Source: Veillonella sp.
GTDB lineage: Bacteria; Bacillota; Negativicutes; Veillonellales; Veillonellaceae
Assembly: GCF_041333735.1 (NCBI RefSeq)
Contig: NZ_JBGKFB010000001.1
Span: 923,001 to 987,000 of the forward strand
Reading direction: 5' to 3'
DNA length: 64,000 nt
In this document: piece by piece, positions 24,584-35,072 of the stretch
Position numbering within the stretch: position 1 is the first letter of the stretch
Layout of the letters: the number at the start of each line of letters is the position of its first letter
The notes under the pieces: generated by a model
The model's database searches: none
The model's input: only the letters and a program-made list of their open reading frames with translations
What the model was told of the DNA's origin: nothing
Program-made: the position numbers and the translations under genes

Positions 24584-27500
24584 ATGAGTATTAGCGTCTA
24601 TTATGGACGAGCAGGATCTGGTAAGACACGTGCCGTATATGAACGGATACGTCAAGTTATGACCGATTGTCCAGGGGAACCTATAATCTTACTTGTTCCT
24701 GAACCAGCTACGTATCGAGTAGAGCGAGAGCTTGCCGAGTTTATGCCTGAAAAAGGCTTTACCACAGTTCGCGTTGTGGGCTTTGGTCGTTTGGGGTACC
24801 AAGTATATCAATCCATAGGCTCTAAGGGGGCCGGTCAATCAAGCTTATCTAGCTTTGGCCGGTCTATGTTGTTGCGCCTTGTTATGAAACGAAAACAGAA
24901 GGAGTTAGGTCTTTTAGAACAGGCTACTAAGCGTCCTGAGTTTTCTTCTGTATTGCAACAGCTCTTTTCTGAGTTTCGCGCATTCCGCGTAGGGCCTAAT
25001 GACCTTGAGCGTGGGGCGGAGTCCGTTAAAAATAAAGTATTACAAAAGAAATTGCGGGAACTTGCCATCTGTATGGCCGCCTATGAAGAGGAAATCAGCC
25101 GTCATGGGGAGCGCGATATCGATCCTATCATGGAAATTGTAGAGGCTTTGCCTCAATCTCCTCTGATGGAAAACAGCCATGTCTTTATCGATGGATTCCA
25201 TTGGTTTACACCCACACACTACGAGTTGATTTACACCTTATTTGATTTGGCTAAGGAAGCCGTTATTACTATTGATTTACCGATGGCTCCGAAGGCGTTA
25301 AATCTCGCTCGTCGAGGGGAACATCTCTTTAGTCGACCTTTAGAAATTTATGACACTCTAGTGGCTCGTTATGGCACTAGTATTAATTGGGTAGGTTTTG
25401 ACGGGAAACGGGGCCCTCAAATCGTACAAGAACTAGAGTCTAATTACTTTACTAGTCCTAGTAAGCCAAATTCTACGGATACTACGATTCCGCTCATTCG
25501 TGGCTACAACAGAGAACGGGAAGCCGACGCCATAGCCCGTCGCATCTTAGCTTATGTGGAATCTTCTCCAGAGGCTCGTTACCGCGATGTATGCATCATG
25601 CTTCGCGAGTCCGAAACATACGGAGACACCTTAGAGAAGGTTTTCATTCGCTATGGTATTCCACACTTTATCGACCGCCAACGTCCTATGAAAAATCATC
25701 CCTTAGGCGAATTGTTGACGGCTCTCTTTGATATTGTGCGCCATAGTTACAGCCGAGACAGCATGTTCCTCTTGCTGAAAACAGACTTGATGCCCCTAAC
25801 TCGTGAGGCCGTAGATGAATTAGAGAACTACGTACTCGAGTTTGGTATTGACCATTATAAATGGGAACGTGAAAGCTGGCCGTATTTACGAGGCTTCCAT
25901 GAAGGTCAAGACGAAGCTAGTCACCCTGATGCACCGCGTAGAGCCCGTGTGAATCAAGCAAGACAAACCATCATGGATATATTATCTCCATGGTTTGACT
26001 TTGCCGCTCATAGTGAGGGCCATACAGGGGCAGAATGGGGCGAACAGCTCTATGGTTTATTAGAAACCTTACAAGTGCCTGAGCGCCTCTATGAGTGGGC
26101 GAAGGACGCAGAAGCCATGGGCGATCAAGAGTCCAAAGCCAGCCATGAACAGATGTACAATGCAGTTATTTCTTTCATAGACGAAATCTCTATGGTCATG
26201 AAGGACGAAGTGTTGACCTTAGATGAGATGATGTTGCTTCTCGAAGAAGGCTTGAGCGACGTAAATTATTCCATGATTCCACCATCTCTAGACCATGTGG
26301 TGATTACCACCATTGAACGTGGTTATAGCCAATGGTGGCCTAAGGTGTTCGTCATGGGCCTCAACCAAGGCATTTTCCCACAAAGTATGGGCGATGAAGG
26401 TCTTATTAAGGATAAGGAACGACAAGAATTGGCTGAGGCCGGCATTACCTTGGCTGAAGGTGCTTTGCCGAAGGCTTTCAACGAGAATTTCCTACTATAC
26501 CTAGCTATGACGCGGTCATCTGATTCGTTGACCTTATCCTATGCAAGCTCTGGTGAAGATGGTACAGGCCTTGAGCCATCCCTCGTGGTGAAACGATTAG
26601 AATCTTTAGGTTACGTTGGCAAGGCTGTAGATATTCCTCTATCCATTGAGCCTGATACAGAGTCTGATTATGTATGGCGTCCGCTTCAAAGTTTGTCCTT
26701 ATTATCTGAACGTTGGGGTGCTCTCTTTAGTGGTCATGAGGTCAATCCATTATGGTGGGGCCTTTATAACTGGGCTCGTGAAAGCGACACTTATCGTCCT
26801 CGTTTAGGTGAGGTGTCTCGTGGTATTCGAGACAATAACGATGTGCCGGTCATTACGAAGGATTTAGTAAATGGATTATTCCTTTCTAAAGGCTATATGT
26901 CTGGTTCTGTAACGCGCCTAGAGAGATACCAACAATGTCCGTTCAAATTCTACGCTCAATATGGTTTGAAACTAGAGCCACGTCGGATGCGTTCCTTTGG
27001 GGCTCCTGAAATTGGTACATTCTTACATGCTAATTTAGAGCGGTTAGGCAATTACCTATTAGAAAATAATAAACAATGGCGTGATCTCAATGAAGAAGAG
27101 CAACAAAATTTATGTCGCTCTGTAGCCGATGAAATCTTACAAGAAAATCACGGTGGCGAGGAAACAAGCGATGCTTACCAAAAGGCAATCGAGCAGCGTG
27201 TACAACGAACATTACATGTGACGGTAGACCGCCTTGTTGAGTGGTCCAAGCGCAGTGATTTTGATACAAAATATTTGGAGCAAGATTTTGGACGTCAAGG
27301 TGGTTGGGATCCGATTCGCGTACCTCTTGGGGAAGACCGTTATTTGCGCCTCATCGGTCAAATTGACCGCATCGATGAATATACTCGAGACGGTCAAACC
27401 TACGGCATGGTTATCGATTACAAATCCGGTGGCGCCCATGTAACGGCACAAGATGTGTACTATGGACTTAAATTACAACTTATGACATATTTATTGGCCT

Positions 27501-28111
27501 TAGAATCCGCTTATGGTAACAGGCAAGGACAATCTATGGCTCCTGCGGCGGTGGTGTATTCCTATGTGAAGAACCCTAAAATCCCTGCTGGCGCGCCTCT
27601 ATCCTATGAAGATGCAGTAGCCTTGGTTAAAGAAAGTGATGCGTGGCAAAATAGCGGCTACTTCTCAGATGATGTTGAGTTGTTAACGCATATAGATAAT
27701 AAGTTCTTATCCTACGGTTCTAAACGAGGTCCATATGTGCCGATTGCGACGAAAAAGGATCAAACAATTTCTAGTAGAGACTTGCATAAGGTTAAGAACA
27801 CCGGTGAATTTGATGTAATGTGCCGTTATACCAATCATGTAATGGCTGACATTGGTCGTCATATTGGAGAAGGACAATTCCCAATTCAGCCTTACCAGTT
27901 AAATAAGAACAGACCTTGTACATATTGCGATTACAATATCGTATGCCGCTTTGACTCTAGTCGCAATCGATATAATTACTTATCTAGATTGTCCGAAGAT
28001 GATGCATTAGAACGGATGAAAGAGGTCTTAAACGACGAAAATAGCGATAACAACGGGAATCGTAATAATGGAAACAACAGTAGCGAAGGAGGTGAAAACC
28101 ATGGGTGTTAA
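24584..28111 (+). CDS. addB: ATP-dependent nuclease/helicase subunit AddB
   Basis: AddB is the second subunit of AddAB, the Firmicutes counterpart of RecBCD, which resects double-strand breaks and recognises Chi. The 1175 residues start with GRAGSGKT (residues 8-15, Walker A). The C-terminal nuclease domain has VIDYKSGG (near 946) and an iron-sulfur cluster formed by Cys about 785 (QQCPFKF) and the C-x2-C-x5-C triplet CTYCDYNIVC (about 1111-1120). The spacing agrees with Bacillus AddB. GGGAGG precedes ATG 24584. The end overlaps addA by 11 bases. Confidence 0.95.
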   Translation: MSISVYYGRAGSGKTRAVYERIRQVMTDCPGEPIILLVPEPATYRVERELAEFMPEKGFTTVRVVGFGRLGYQVYQSIGSKGAGQSSLSSFGRSMLLRLVMKRKQKELGLLEQATKRPEFSSVLQQLFSEFRAFRVGPNDLERGAESVKNKVLQKKLRELAICMAAYEEEISRHGERDIDPIMEIVEALPQSPLMENSHVFIDGFHWFTPTHYELIYTLFDLAKEAVITIDLPMAPKALNLARRGEHLFSRPLEIYDTLVARYGTSINWVGFDGKRGPQIVQELESNYFTSPSKPNSTDTTIPLIRGYNREREADAIARRILAYVESSPEARYRDVCIMLRESETYGDTLEKVFIRYGIPHFIDRQRPMKNHPLGELLTALFDIVRHSYSRDSMFLLLKTDLMPLTREAVDELENYVLEFGIDHYKWERESWPYLRGFHEGQDEASHPDAPRRARVNQARQTIMDILSPWFDFAAHSEGHTGAEWGEQLYGLLETLQVPERLYEWAKDAEAMGDQESKASHEQMYNAVISFIDEISMVMKDEVLTLDEMMLLLEEGLSDVNYSMIPPSLDHVVITTIERGYSQWWPKVFVMGLNQGIFPQSMGDEGLIKDKERQELAEAGITLAEGALPKAFNENFLLYLAMTRSSDSLTLSYASSGEDGTGLEPSLVVKRLESLGYVGKAVDIPLSIEPDTESDYVWRPLQSLSLLSERWGALFSGHEVNPLWWGLYNWARESDTYRPRLGEVSRGIRDNNDVPVITKDLVNGLFLSKGYMSGSVTRLERYQQCPFKFYAQYGLKLEPRRMRSFGAPEIGTFLHANLERLGNYLLENNKQWRDLNEEEQQNLCRSVADEILQENHGGEETSDAYQKAIEQRVQRTLHVTVDRLVEWSKRSDFDTKYLEQDFGRQGGWDPIRVPLGEDRYLRLIGQIDRIDEYTRDGQTYGMVIDYKSGGAHVTAQDVYYGLKLQLMTYLLALESAYGNRQGQSMAPAAVVYSYVKNPKIPAGAPLSYEDAVALVKESDAWQNSGYFSDDVELLTHIDNKFLSYGSKRGPYVPIATKKDQTISSRDLHKVKNTGEFDVMCRYTNHVMADIGRHIGEGQFPIQPYQLNKNRPCTYCDYNIVCRFDSSRNRYNYLSRLSEDDALERMKEVLNDENSDNNGNRNNGNNSSEGGENHGC

Positions 28112-31100
28112 ATGGACGCCAGAGCAGGAGTCTGCCATCATAGCTCCTAAGGATTCGTCCTTAGATAATCAAACCTTGCTCGTAGCAGCAGCGGCTGGCT
28201 CGGGTAAGACAGCAGTTCTCGTAGAACGTATCATTACGCGTCTTAAAGATATGGATAATCCTTTATCCGTACAAGAGCTCATGGTTGTAACCTTTACAAA
28301 GGCGGCGGCACAAGAGATGAGTGCTCGTATTGGGCTTGCCTTGGCAAAAGCCATGGAGTCTACTGATGATGAGGCTATGCAACAGCGTCTTGAGCGACAG
28401 CTTAATCTCTTACCATCTGCGCATATTTCTACATTGCACTCCTTCTGCCAATGGGTGATTCGTTCCTATTTCTACAAGCTCGATATTAACCCAACAGCTC
28501 GCATTGGTAATGAAGCAGAAATGGCACTCTTACAACAAGAAGTATTAGCCGATTTATTGACTAAATCCTATGAAGAAGGCCTTTATAATATCTATGAATT
28601 GGCGGACTTCTTCAGCGATGATAAATCTGATGCGGGGCTGACAGAGAAGATTATGTCTTTATATAACTACGCCATGTCCCTTGCTAATCCTGATGGTTGG
28701 TTACGTAAAGCATTAGTGCCTTATAAAGAGGCTATGGAAATAAACCCGAGTGATACGCTATGGGGCCAATATATGTGGGATCAACATGTAGCTGTTATAG
28801 ACCGCATTCGTGAGCGCTTAGAGCGGATGGAACAAATCTTGCTCGATCCAGTAGGGCCTCATAAATGGCAAAACATATACGATAACCAATTAGCTGCACT
28901 AGGCATGCTTTCAAATGCTCAAACCTGGGACGATATGGGCGAAGCTTGTAAGCATATGGATACCTTTATTAAAGACCAGTTCCGCATGGGTTCAAAAGAG
29001 GCACAAGCCTTTGACCCTGTATTGGTAGCTGAGTTTAAATCCTTAGGTGCTCAAAATAAGGATGACCTTAAAGCCATGCAAGCCGCTGTGTTCACCGTGC
29101 CAGAAGCGACCTTGCAAGAGCAGTTCAAGGCCCAATATCCCATCATTGAAGGTCTTGTAGAGCTTACCATTGCATTCCACCAAGCCTATCGGGATATGAA
29201 GCAAGAGCAAGGCATTATGGACTTTAGTGACTTGGAGCATTTATGCTTAGCCCTTCTCGTTGAGCCTGGCACAGAGGATGATCCTCAGCCGTCTGACGTG
29301 GCAAAGGAATTGCAAGATACTTTCAAAGAAATCATGGTCGACGAATACCAAGATACGAACGGCGTGCAAGAGACGATTATCAACTTGATTTCTCGCGTCG
29401 ATAATCGGTTCTACGTAGGGGACGTGAAGCAAGCTATTTACAGTTTCCGTATGGCCGATAGCTCTCTGTTTATGGAGAAATATAACACCTACGGCGGTAA
29501 TGATGCGGTAGAGCGCCGTATCGATTTGGCGAAGAACTTCCGATCTCATGAAAATATCTTGGCCGCTACAAATTTCTTGTTCTATCAAATCATGACGGAA
29601 GAGGCGGCGGAGCTCAATTATACGGAGGCTGAATCCCTCATTCCTGGCCGCATTGTAGAGGATGCGCCTGAGGATTGGGTTGGAGGCGACGTGGAATTGC
29701 AGCTTTTAGATGTGAGCAAGGATACCCTCGGTGCTAGTGAAAGCGACGAAGACGAAGGGGATGACCCTGAGAATAACGAGCGGGAGCTAGATTTTATCAT
29801 TCAAAAGATTAAGGAAATCCACGCTGCAAAGAAGAAGGTGCAAAATCCGGATGGCACATTCCGTCAAATCGAGTGGCGAGACTTTGCTATTTTGCGTAGA
29901 TCCTTGGCTGGTTGGGGCACCCGTGCTGTAGAGGCCATGCGCCAAGCAGGCATCCCTGCGGTGGTAAATGAACGGGATGGTTACTTTGAAGCCCAAGAAA
30001 TTCAGCTTTTACTAGCGTTGTTATCCATCATAGATAATCCTGAACAAGACTTGCCGATGGCTGCGGTGTTGCACTCCGGTCTCGTTGGGCTTGATGCAAA
30101 CGAGCTAGGTGCTTTGCGTCTATCTGGTGAGGGCTCTTTGTGGTCTCTCATGCCCGCCTATGCAGAAGAATCACAAGATGAGCGCTTATTATCCTTTATT
30201 GGACATATGGAGCGTTGGCGTACCTTGTCACGACGTCACGGTGTAACCGATTTATTGTGGGATATTTACGAATCCCAAGACTATGTAAACTATGTAGGTG
30301 CCATGCCGAATGGTCTCGTGCGCCGTGCGAATGTGCTCGCCCTATACGACCGAGCTAAGGGCTATGAGGCCTCAGGGTTCCGTGGACTCTTTAGATTCTT
30401 GCGTTTTGTTGAAAGCTTGCGCGATAGCAATCAAGATATGCCTCTTGCCAATGTAGTCAGTGAAGCGGATAATGTAGTGTGTCTCATGACCATCCACAAG
30501 AGTAAAGGCCTTGAGTTCCCTGTTGTATTCCTATCTGGGATGCAAAAGAAATTCAATATGATGGACCTTCGTTCTGAGCTCCTCATCGATAAGAATGCAG
30601 GGCTTGGTCTTAAGGGGTACTTCCCAGATATTCGGGTATCCTTCCCAACAATGCCATGGTTCTATGTGAAAGACGTCAAAGAGGCGGCTCTCAAAGCAGA
30701 GGAACAGCGTATTCTCTATGTAGCGTTAACACGGGCGCGAGATAAGCTGTTTATGACAGGCTTTGTAAAAGGCTTTAAAAATTCTAAGGGCGGGTTGAGT
30801 ACCTTAGGTGAGCTCATTAAAAATGCTGCCTCTGTAGAGGGGCAACAACTACCTACAGATATTATTACTCAAGCCAATACGTATTTAGAGTGGCTCATTA
30901 TGGGCTTTGCTCGTCATTTAGACGGCGGCAATCCATTGCGTGTAGCTATTGAGTACGAAGGACCCACCTATTTTGATTTACCAGATAAGAAGTGCCGCAT
31001 AAAGGTTGAAATTCACGATGGCTCTCTCTATGGTGATCTAGACTACAAAGCAGATATCGACGAAACCACTATCAACAAGGTGCGTGAGTTAAAGGCTGTT

Positions 31101-31901
31101 AATTCTGTAAAATTACCTCAGAAAATAGTAGATCGTTTTAACTATACCTACCCGTACAGCGATGCCACACGTCGTACTGCTAAAATCTCCGTTAGTGAAT
31201 TAAAACGACGATTCCAAGAACGAGAACTAGAAGCAGGGACTATCGATAGCCTTAATGAACCGATTGAAGTCGTCGAGCCCGTAGAAACTGCCTCTAAACG
31301 AAATGTTTTGGATGTTATTACAGTTTCAGCCGATGATTTAGCTAACTCCGTATTCGGTCGCAAGCCGCAAGCATTACAGTCCGAAGAGGATGTGTTAACA
31401 GGGGCTCAATGGGGCACCTTAATGCATGAGGCTATGCAGTGGTTACCACTCGTTAATTATACACAAGATTCTTTGACAAAAGAGCTTGATGAATTGGTAA
31501 GAAAAGGGACTTTCACCGAGGAAGAACGAAATCTATTAAGTGATACAAGTCTTTATAAATTCTTCAGTTCTGATCTTGGGCAGCGTCTCATCAACGCTAA
31601 ACGTATCGAACGAGAATTGCCGTTTAGCATGCTCTTTGAGGGTAAACGCGTATACGATACCTTAGAGGACAGCGAAAATCTATTCCTTCAAGGTATTATC
31701 GATACCGCCTTTGAAGAGGACAGTGAATGGGTTCTCGTAGATTACAAGACGGACCGCATCAAATCTGGGGAAGACCTTATCAAGCGCTATAAAATCCAAA
31801 TGGACCTCTATAAAGAGGCCTTGCAACGATTGACGGGAATGCCGGTAAAAGCATGCTATATCTATAGCTTCCGCTTGCATGATGCAATTGTTGTAGATTA
31901 A
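28101..31901 (+). CDS. addA: ATP-dependent helicase/nuclease subunit AddA
   Basis: AddA is the UvrD-like helicase and nuclease subunit of AddAB. The 1266-residue product has Walker A AAAGSGKTAV (near 31), DEYQDTN (near 413, Walker B), MTIHKSKGLEFPVVF (motif V, near 795), ALTRARD (motif VI) and the RecB-type nuclease motif VDYKTDR (near 1214). ATG 28101 is preferred because GAAGGAGG lies 8 bases upstream within addB; the longer frame from 28068 has no such site. Tight overlap with addB indicates coupled translation. A terminator follows. Confidence 0.95.
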   Translation: MGVKWTPEQESAIIAPKDSSLDNQTLLVAAAAGSGKTAVLVERIITRLKDMDNPLSVQELMVVTFTKAAAQEMSARIGLALAKAMESTDDEAMQQRLERQLNLLPSAHISTLHSFCQWVIRSYFYKLDINPTARIGNEAEMALLQQEVLADLLTKSYEEGLYNIYELADFFSDDKSDAGLTEKIMSLYNYAMSLANPDGWLRKALVPYKEAMEINPSDTLWGQYMWDQHVAVIDRIRERLERMEQILLDPVGPHKWQNIYDNQLAALGMLSNAQTWDDMGEACKHMDTFIKDQFRMGSKEAQAFDPVLVAEFKSLGAQNKDDLKAMQAAVFTVPEATLQEQFKAQYPIIEGLVELTIAFHQAYRDMKQEQGIMDFSDLEHLCLALLVEPGTEDDPQPSDVAKELQDTFKEIMVDEYQDTNGVQETIINLISRVDNRFYVGDVKQAIYSFRMADSSLFMEKYNTYGGNDAVERRIDLAKNFRSHENILAATNFLFYQIMTEEAAELNYTEAESLIPGRIVEDAPEDWVGGDVELQLLDVSKDTLGASESDEDEGDDPENNERELDFIIQKIKEIHAAKKKVQNPDGTFRQIEWRDFAILRRSLAGWGTRAVEAMRQAGIPAVVNERDGYFEAQEIQLLLALLSIIDNPEQDLPMAAVLHSGLVGLDANELGALRLSGEGSLWSLMPAYAEESQDERLLSFIGHMERWRTLSRRHGVTDLLWDIYESQDYVNYVGAMPNGLVRRANVLALYDRAKGYEASGFRGLFRFLRFVESLRDSNQDMPLANVVSEADNVVCLMTIHKSKGLEFPVVFLSGMQKKFNMMDLRSELLIDKNAGLGLKGYFPDIRVSFPTMPWFYVKDVKEAALKAEEQRILYVALTRARDKLFMTGFVKGFKNSKGGLSTLGELIKNAASVEGQQLPTDIITQANTYLEWLIMGFARHLDGGNPLRVAIEYEGPTYFDLPDKKCRIKVEIHDGSLYGDLDYKADIDETTINKVRELKAVNSVKLPQKIVDRFNYTYPYSDATRRTAKISVSELKRRFQERELEAGTIDSLNEPIEVVEPVETASKRNVLDVITVSADDLANSVFGRKPQALQSEEDVLTGAQWGTLMHEAMQWLPLVNYTQDSLTKELDELVRKGTFTEEERNLLSDTSLYKFFSSDLGQRLINAKRIERELPFSMLFEGKRVYDTLEDSENLFLQGIIDTAFEEDSEWVLVDYKTDRIKSGEDLIKRYKIQMDLYKEALQRLTGMPVKACYIYSFRLHDAIVVD

Positions 31902-31982
31902 TTTAGCTATCTACATATGATTAGCAGATTTCTCTATTCGTGTGTAATATGTCGTAACAATTAGATATGTAATACACATAAA

Positions 31983-32016
31983 AAAAGCTCTCTATCTTTT
32001 GATAGAGAGCTTTTGT
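31983..32016 (+). terminator. Bidirectional intrinsic terminator
   Basis: AAAAGCTCTCTATC and GATAGAGAGCTTTT form a perfect 14-bp stem with a 4-base loop between convergent addA and the minus-strand lipid-kinase-like gene. Confidence 0.92.
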
Positions 32017-32017
32017 G

Positions 32018-32959
32018 TTATATATGTGGTAATTTAGGCAAATTTAAAGCCTTTTTCTTTTTGTGTTTTGCTGGTGCAAATACTTTTAGTACACGCGGCA
32101 ATACTTCGATATCTACTGGCATGGATGGACCTTGATCGCCATCCATATTAGTAGGTAAATCACCGATATCAGATAATAGTTCAATTTGAGCTTTTTTCAC
32201 AGTTAATGATGTTGTATAACGAGAGTTATAGATGGCACCACTGAGGATAAGTGGTAATACGCTGAGGATATCGAGGATGAAGTATTCCTTGAAGATGATG
32301 ATACGCATATAACCGTCGTCTACAGAGGCTTCCGGCATAAAGCGTTCAAAGCTAGACACTACATTGGTAAGCAATGCAAGAACGAGCGGGGATTTACAAA
32401 TAAAATCGTCGTTCTCTGTTTTGATGCGGTATGTGTAGTCTTTCGTTGTGAACAAGGCTTGGCCTGCGCGCAAGAAGTAGGCGAGTGGTCCTAAAATACT
32501 TTTTTCCTTTGGTGTAACCTCTTCGATTACCTTTGGAATAACACCGGCTGCGATATTGTTGCAGAAATATTTATCATTGCAACGACCGATATCAATGGTA
32601 CGAGTTTGATTGATATCAATGCGTTTGATCGCTTGTGTTGGATTTTGGTGAATGCCAAGGGCACGAGACATATCGTTAACAGTACCTACTGGTATAAAAC
32701 CAAAGGTAGATTTGAAGCCACCTTGGGCAATACCATTTACGGTTTCATTTACGGTGCCATCACCGCCCATGCAAAATACAGCATCGAATCCGCGTTCGCA
32801 AGCATCCTTTGCAAAACGTGTAGCATCTCCTTCACCGGTAGTGAATTTGACCTCAATCGTTTCGAATAAGGTGCTCAATTTCCATTGTAAATCGAGGGCA
32901 TATCGGCGCGCCGCACCGCCACCCGATACAGGGTTTATGATTACCAAACAACGGCTCAT
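32018..32959 (-). CDS. Diacylglycerol kinase-family lipid kinase (YegS/DgkB-like)
   Basis: A 313-residue cytoplasmic or membrane-associated kinase that would phosphorylate a lipid such as diacylglycerol. It has the catalytic-domain start INPVSGGGAARR (near residue 8), the nucleotide-binding GGDGTVNE (near 65), the PVGTVNDMSRALG segment (near 91) and the C-terminal NMDGDQGP with a conserved Asp. The tail is basic (KHKKKK). GGAAG lies 9 bases before ATG 32959. It stands alone. DgkB, YegS and bacterial sphingosine-kinase-like roles cannot be told apart from sequence. Confidence 0.88.
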   Translation of the reverse strand: MSRCLVIINPVSGGGAARRYALDLQWKLSTLFETIEVKFTTGEGDATRFAKDACERGFDAVFCMGGDGTVNETVNGIAQGGFKSTFGFIPVGTVNDMSRALGIHQNPTQAIKRIDINQTRTIDIGRCNDKYFCNNIAAGVIPKVIEEVTPKEKSILGPLAYFLRAGQALFTTKDYTYRIKTENDDFICKSPLVLALLTNVVSSFERFMPEASVDDGYMRIIIFKEYFILDILSVLPLILSGAIYNSRYTTSLTVKKAQIELLSDIGDLPTNMDGDQGPSMPVDIEVLPRVLKVFAPAKHKKKKALNLPKLPHI

Positions 32960-33175
32960 GATATAACTTCCTTACTTTCAAAAATGAGATATAGCTATTA
33001 TCTATCGTTAAATTGACAGTCTTAGATATGGGCTCTATAATTATATTATATGCACTAAATCATATATGACATATTTATTCAAAATATAAAATATATCGTA
33101 CAATATATTATACTCATTTTAGCCGTTCTTTGAAAGTATGAAAGATATAACGGGACACAAGATTAGGGGATAGTA

Positions 33176-33883
33176 ATGGGAAAACAAGATTCGAAAGATA
33201 AATATAAATTGTCCGCTGTGGACTCTATTGAAAGATTACCTCTCAGTGAACAAGTGTATTTAACATTAAAAACAGCTATTTTAACAGGCGAATTGATGCC
33301 ACAAGAAAAGCTTAACGAAGTAAAAATTGCAGAGCAATTGCAAGTGAGTGCAACACCTGTGCGTGAAGCATTCCGTAAATTGGCTAAAGATAACCTCGTA
33401 GTGATCGTTCCTTGGAAGGGCGTTACTGTAAAGTCTGATACACCAGAGGAAATCATTGCATTGTATCAAGTGCGTGAAGTAATGGAAGGCCTTGGTGCAA
33501 GACTTTGTGCACGTCATGCTACAGACGAACAAATTAAAGAATTGCGTGACATCTGTAAAGAAATGCATGAAATCGAAGATGCTACAGAACGTGTTGAAGT
33601 AAACAGTCGATTCCATACAATGATCGCTCATTACTCTGGCAATGAACGCGTTGTAGAATACCTTGCGAGCTTCCGTGAACGCGTTAATCGCGATATGTAT
33701 ATCAGCTCCTTCAATGCAGTGCGTACACATGATTGCGACGATGAACATGATCATATCGTAGATGCTATTGAGCGTCATGATGAAGTGGCAGCAGAAAATG
33801 CTATGCGTCAGCACATTAATAATGCATTTATCTTCAAAAAAGCAAATGCTGAAGTGCAACACAAAAAACTTAATGAAGTATAA
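33176..33883 (+). CDS. GntR-family transcriptional regulator (FadR/FCD subgroup)
   Basis: A 235-residue regulator with an N-terminal winged helix (about 23-90; LSEQVYLTLKTAILTGEL and the recognition segment VSATPVREAFRKLAKD) and a C-terminal FCD ligand domain. Metal- or acid-binding FCD residues are visible in NSRFHTMIA and EHDHIVDAIERHD. FCD regulators often respond to organic acids such as lactate or pyruvate, which is suggestive in a lactate user, but the adjacent genes do not show the regulon. AGGGGA precedes ATG 33176 and a terminator follows. Confidence 0.88.
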   Translation: MGKQDSKDKYKLSAVDSIERLPLSEQVYLTLKTAILTGELMPQEKLNEVKIAEQLQVSATPVREAFRKLAKDNLVVIVPWKGVTVKSDTPEEIIALYQVREVMEGLGARLCARHATDEQIKELRDICKEMHEIEDATERVEVNSRFHTMIAHYSGNERVVEYLASFRERVNRDMYISSFNAVRTHDCDDEHDHIVDAIERHDEVAAENAMRQHINNAFIFKKANAEVQHKKLNEV

Positions 33884-33909
33884 TGCCTTTAATTGGGCAT
33901 ACTATATGA

Positions 33910-33938
33910 AAGGCTCCGCCATTGGCGGAGCTTTTTAT
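33910..33938 (+). terminator. Intrinsic terminator
   Basis: AAGGCTCCGCC-ATT-GGCGGAGC stem followed by TTTTT, ending the GntR-type gene. Confidence 0.88.
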
Positions 33939-33981
33939 GTAGTAGATGGTTACTGTATTTCTTTAATTAATTTAATTTAAC

Positions 33982-34371
33982 TTAGCTTAGCTTTGAATCA
34001 GCTTTTGCTGGCGTATTGTTACGTGTATGGCTTAGGAATTCTAATCGTTTATAGTGTGATGTAAGATGTGCATTACAGCTTTTATAATCTACGATGCGCA
34101 GCCTTACGAGTTGGCCTACGTCAATTTGGAATGCTTCAGCGATTTTAAATAGGATCTCTAAAGACATGCCGGATATGCCTGTACCGCATTCTAGTTTGCT
34201 CAAATAACTGCGGCTAATACCAACTTGGCGTGCTAGCTTATATTGGGACATATTTAATGATATGCGGATATTGGCAATTTTATGACCTAAACACACATAT
34301 TGATGTTGTAAAAGAGGATCTTCATAGGTATTGATTCGTAGCTCAGTTAACGGTGTCGATGCAGATTTCAT
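33982..34371 (-). CDS. XRE-family helix-turn-helix regulator
   Basis: A 129-residue protein with a classic HTH_3 domain (about 28-90; IANIRISLNMSQYKLARQVG, ISRSYLSKLE, then LEILFKIAEAFQIDVGQLV). N-terminal and C-terminal extensions of about 27 and 40 residues have no recognised domain. It probably represses its own promoter or nearby genes; the divergently transcribed fluoride-channel gene lies 150 bases away. AAGGAAGG precedes ATG 34371. Confidence 0.82.
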   Translation of the reverse strand: MKSASTPLTELRINTYEDPLLQHQYVCLGHKIANIRISLNMSQYKLARQVGISRSYLSKLECGTGISGMSLEILFKIAEAFQIDVGQLVRLRIVDYKSCNAHLTSHYKRLEFLSHTRNNTPAKADSKLS

Positions 34372-34523
34372 AGGGATTCCTTCCTTTTCCCTGCTCTCTA
34401 AATATAGTATACTGAGACTGTTGGTGATTGACTAATATAGAAAACTAGATAATTATCGGATATTTCAGATAATTACACGTATTGTGAAAGTCGTAGGATA
34501 GTACTGTAAGTAGAGGAGGCAAT

Positions 34524-34904
34524 ATGGAAAAATACATTGCAGTTGCCCTCGGTGGGGCCATTGGAGCATTATGTCGTATGGCTCTTGGTGAATGGGTTAT
34601 GACAAAGGTGAGCTCCTTTCCGTATGGAACGGTTGTAGTAAACCTCATCGGTTGTCTTATTATTGGTCTTGTACTGGGTCTATATATGCAAAAGCCAGAT
34701 TTGCCGCAGTGGGCTAGATTTTTCCTAGTTGTAGGTGGTCTAGGTGCATTTACAACCTTCTCTACCTTTGCTTTTGAAATGCTACAACTAATGATGTCTG
34801 AGTCCTATGTACAAGCTTTATTCTATGGCTTTGTACAAGTTGTAGGGGGCTTAATCCTTTGCTGGGTGGGTGTACTACTTGCGCGTATACTCTGTACGAT
34901 CTAA
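34524..34904 (+). CDS. crcB: Fluoride channel Fluc/CrcB
   Basis: Fluc proteins are small four-helix dual-topology channels that let fluoride leave the cell. The 126-residue product has the family motifs GGAIGALCRM (near residue 10), VNLIGCLIIG (near 38) and GGLGAFTTFSTFAFE (near 72, with the conserved Phe/Thr track). AGGAGG precedes ATG 34524. I looked for a fluoride riboswitch in 34372-34523 and did not recognise one. A direct repeat AGATAATTA (near 34448 and 34468) lies in the leader. Confidence 0.93.
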   Translation: MEKYIAVALGGAIGALCRMALGEWVMTKVSSFPYGTVVVNLIGCLIIGLVLGLYMQKPDLPQWARFFLVVGGLGAFTTFSTFAFEMLQLMMSESYVQALFYGFVQVVGGLILCWVGVLLARILCTI

Positions 34905-35072
34905 TTAACAAATAAGGTGACTTGAGTTACAGCGTAAATAAAGCCATTTTTATATGATTACTACATAAGACTATTTAGGTCTTATTCGGAAGATATTTAT
35001 AAACCAATTTGTAAGATATTCAGAATAGGATTAGATACATTTTGTTGTTATAACATACATTGTATAGAATTC

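Noticed and set aside
34372..34523. Fluoride riboswitch upstream of crcB
   Set aside because: The conserved crcB-motif sequence blocks could not be found in the leader.
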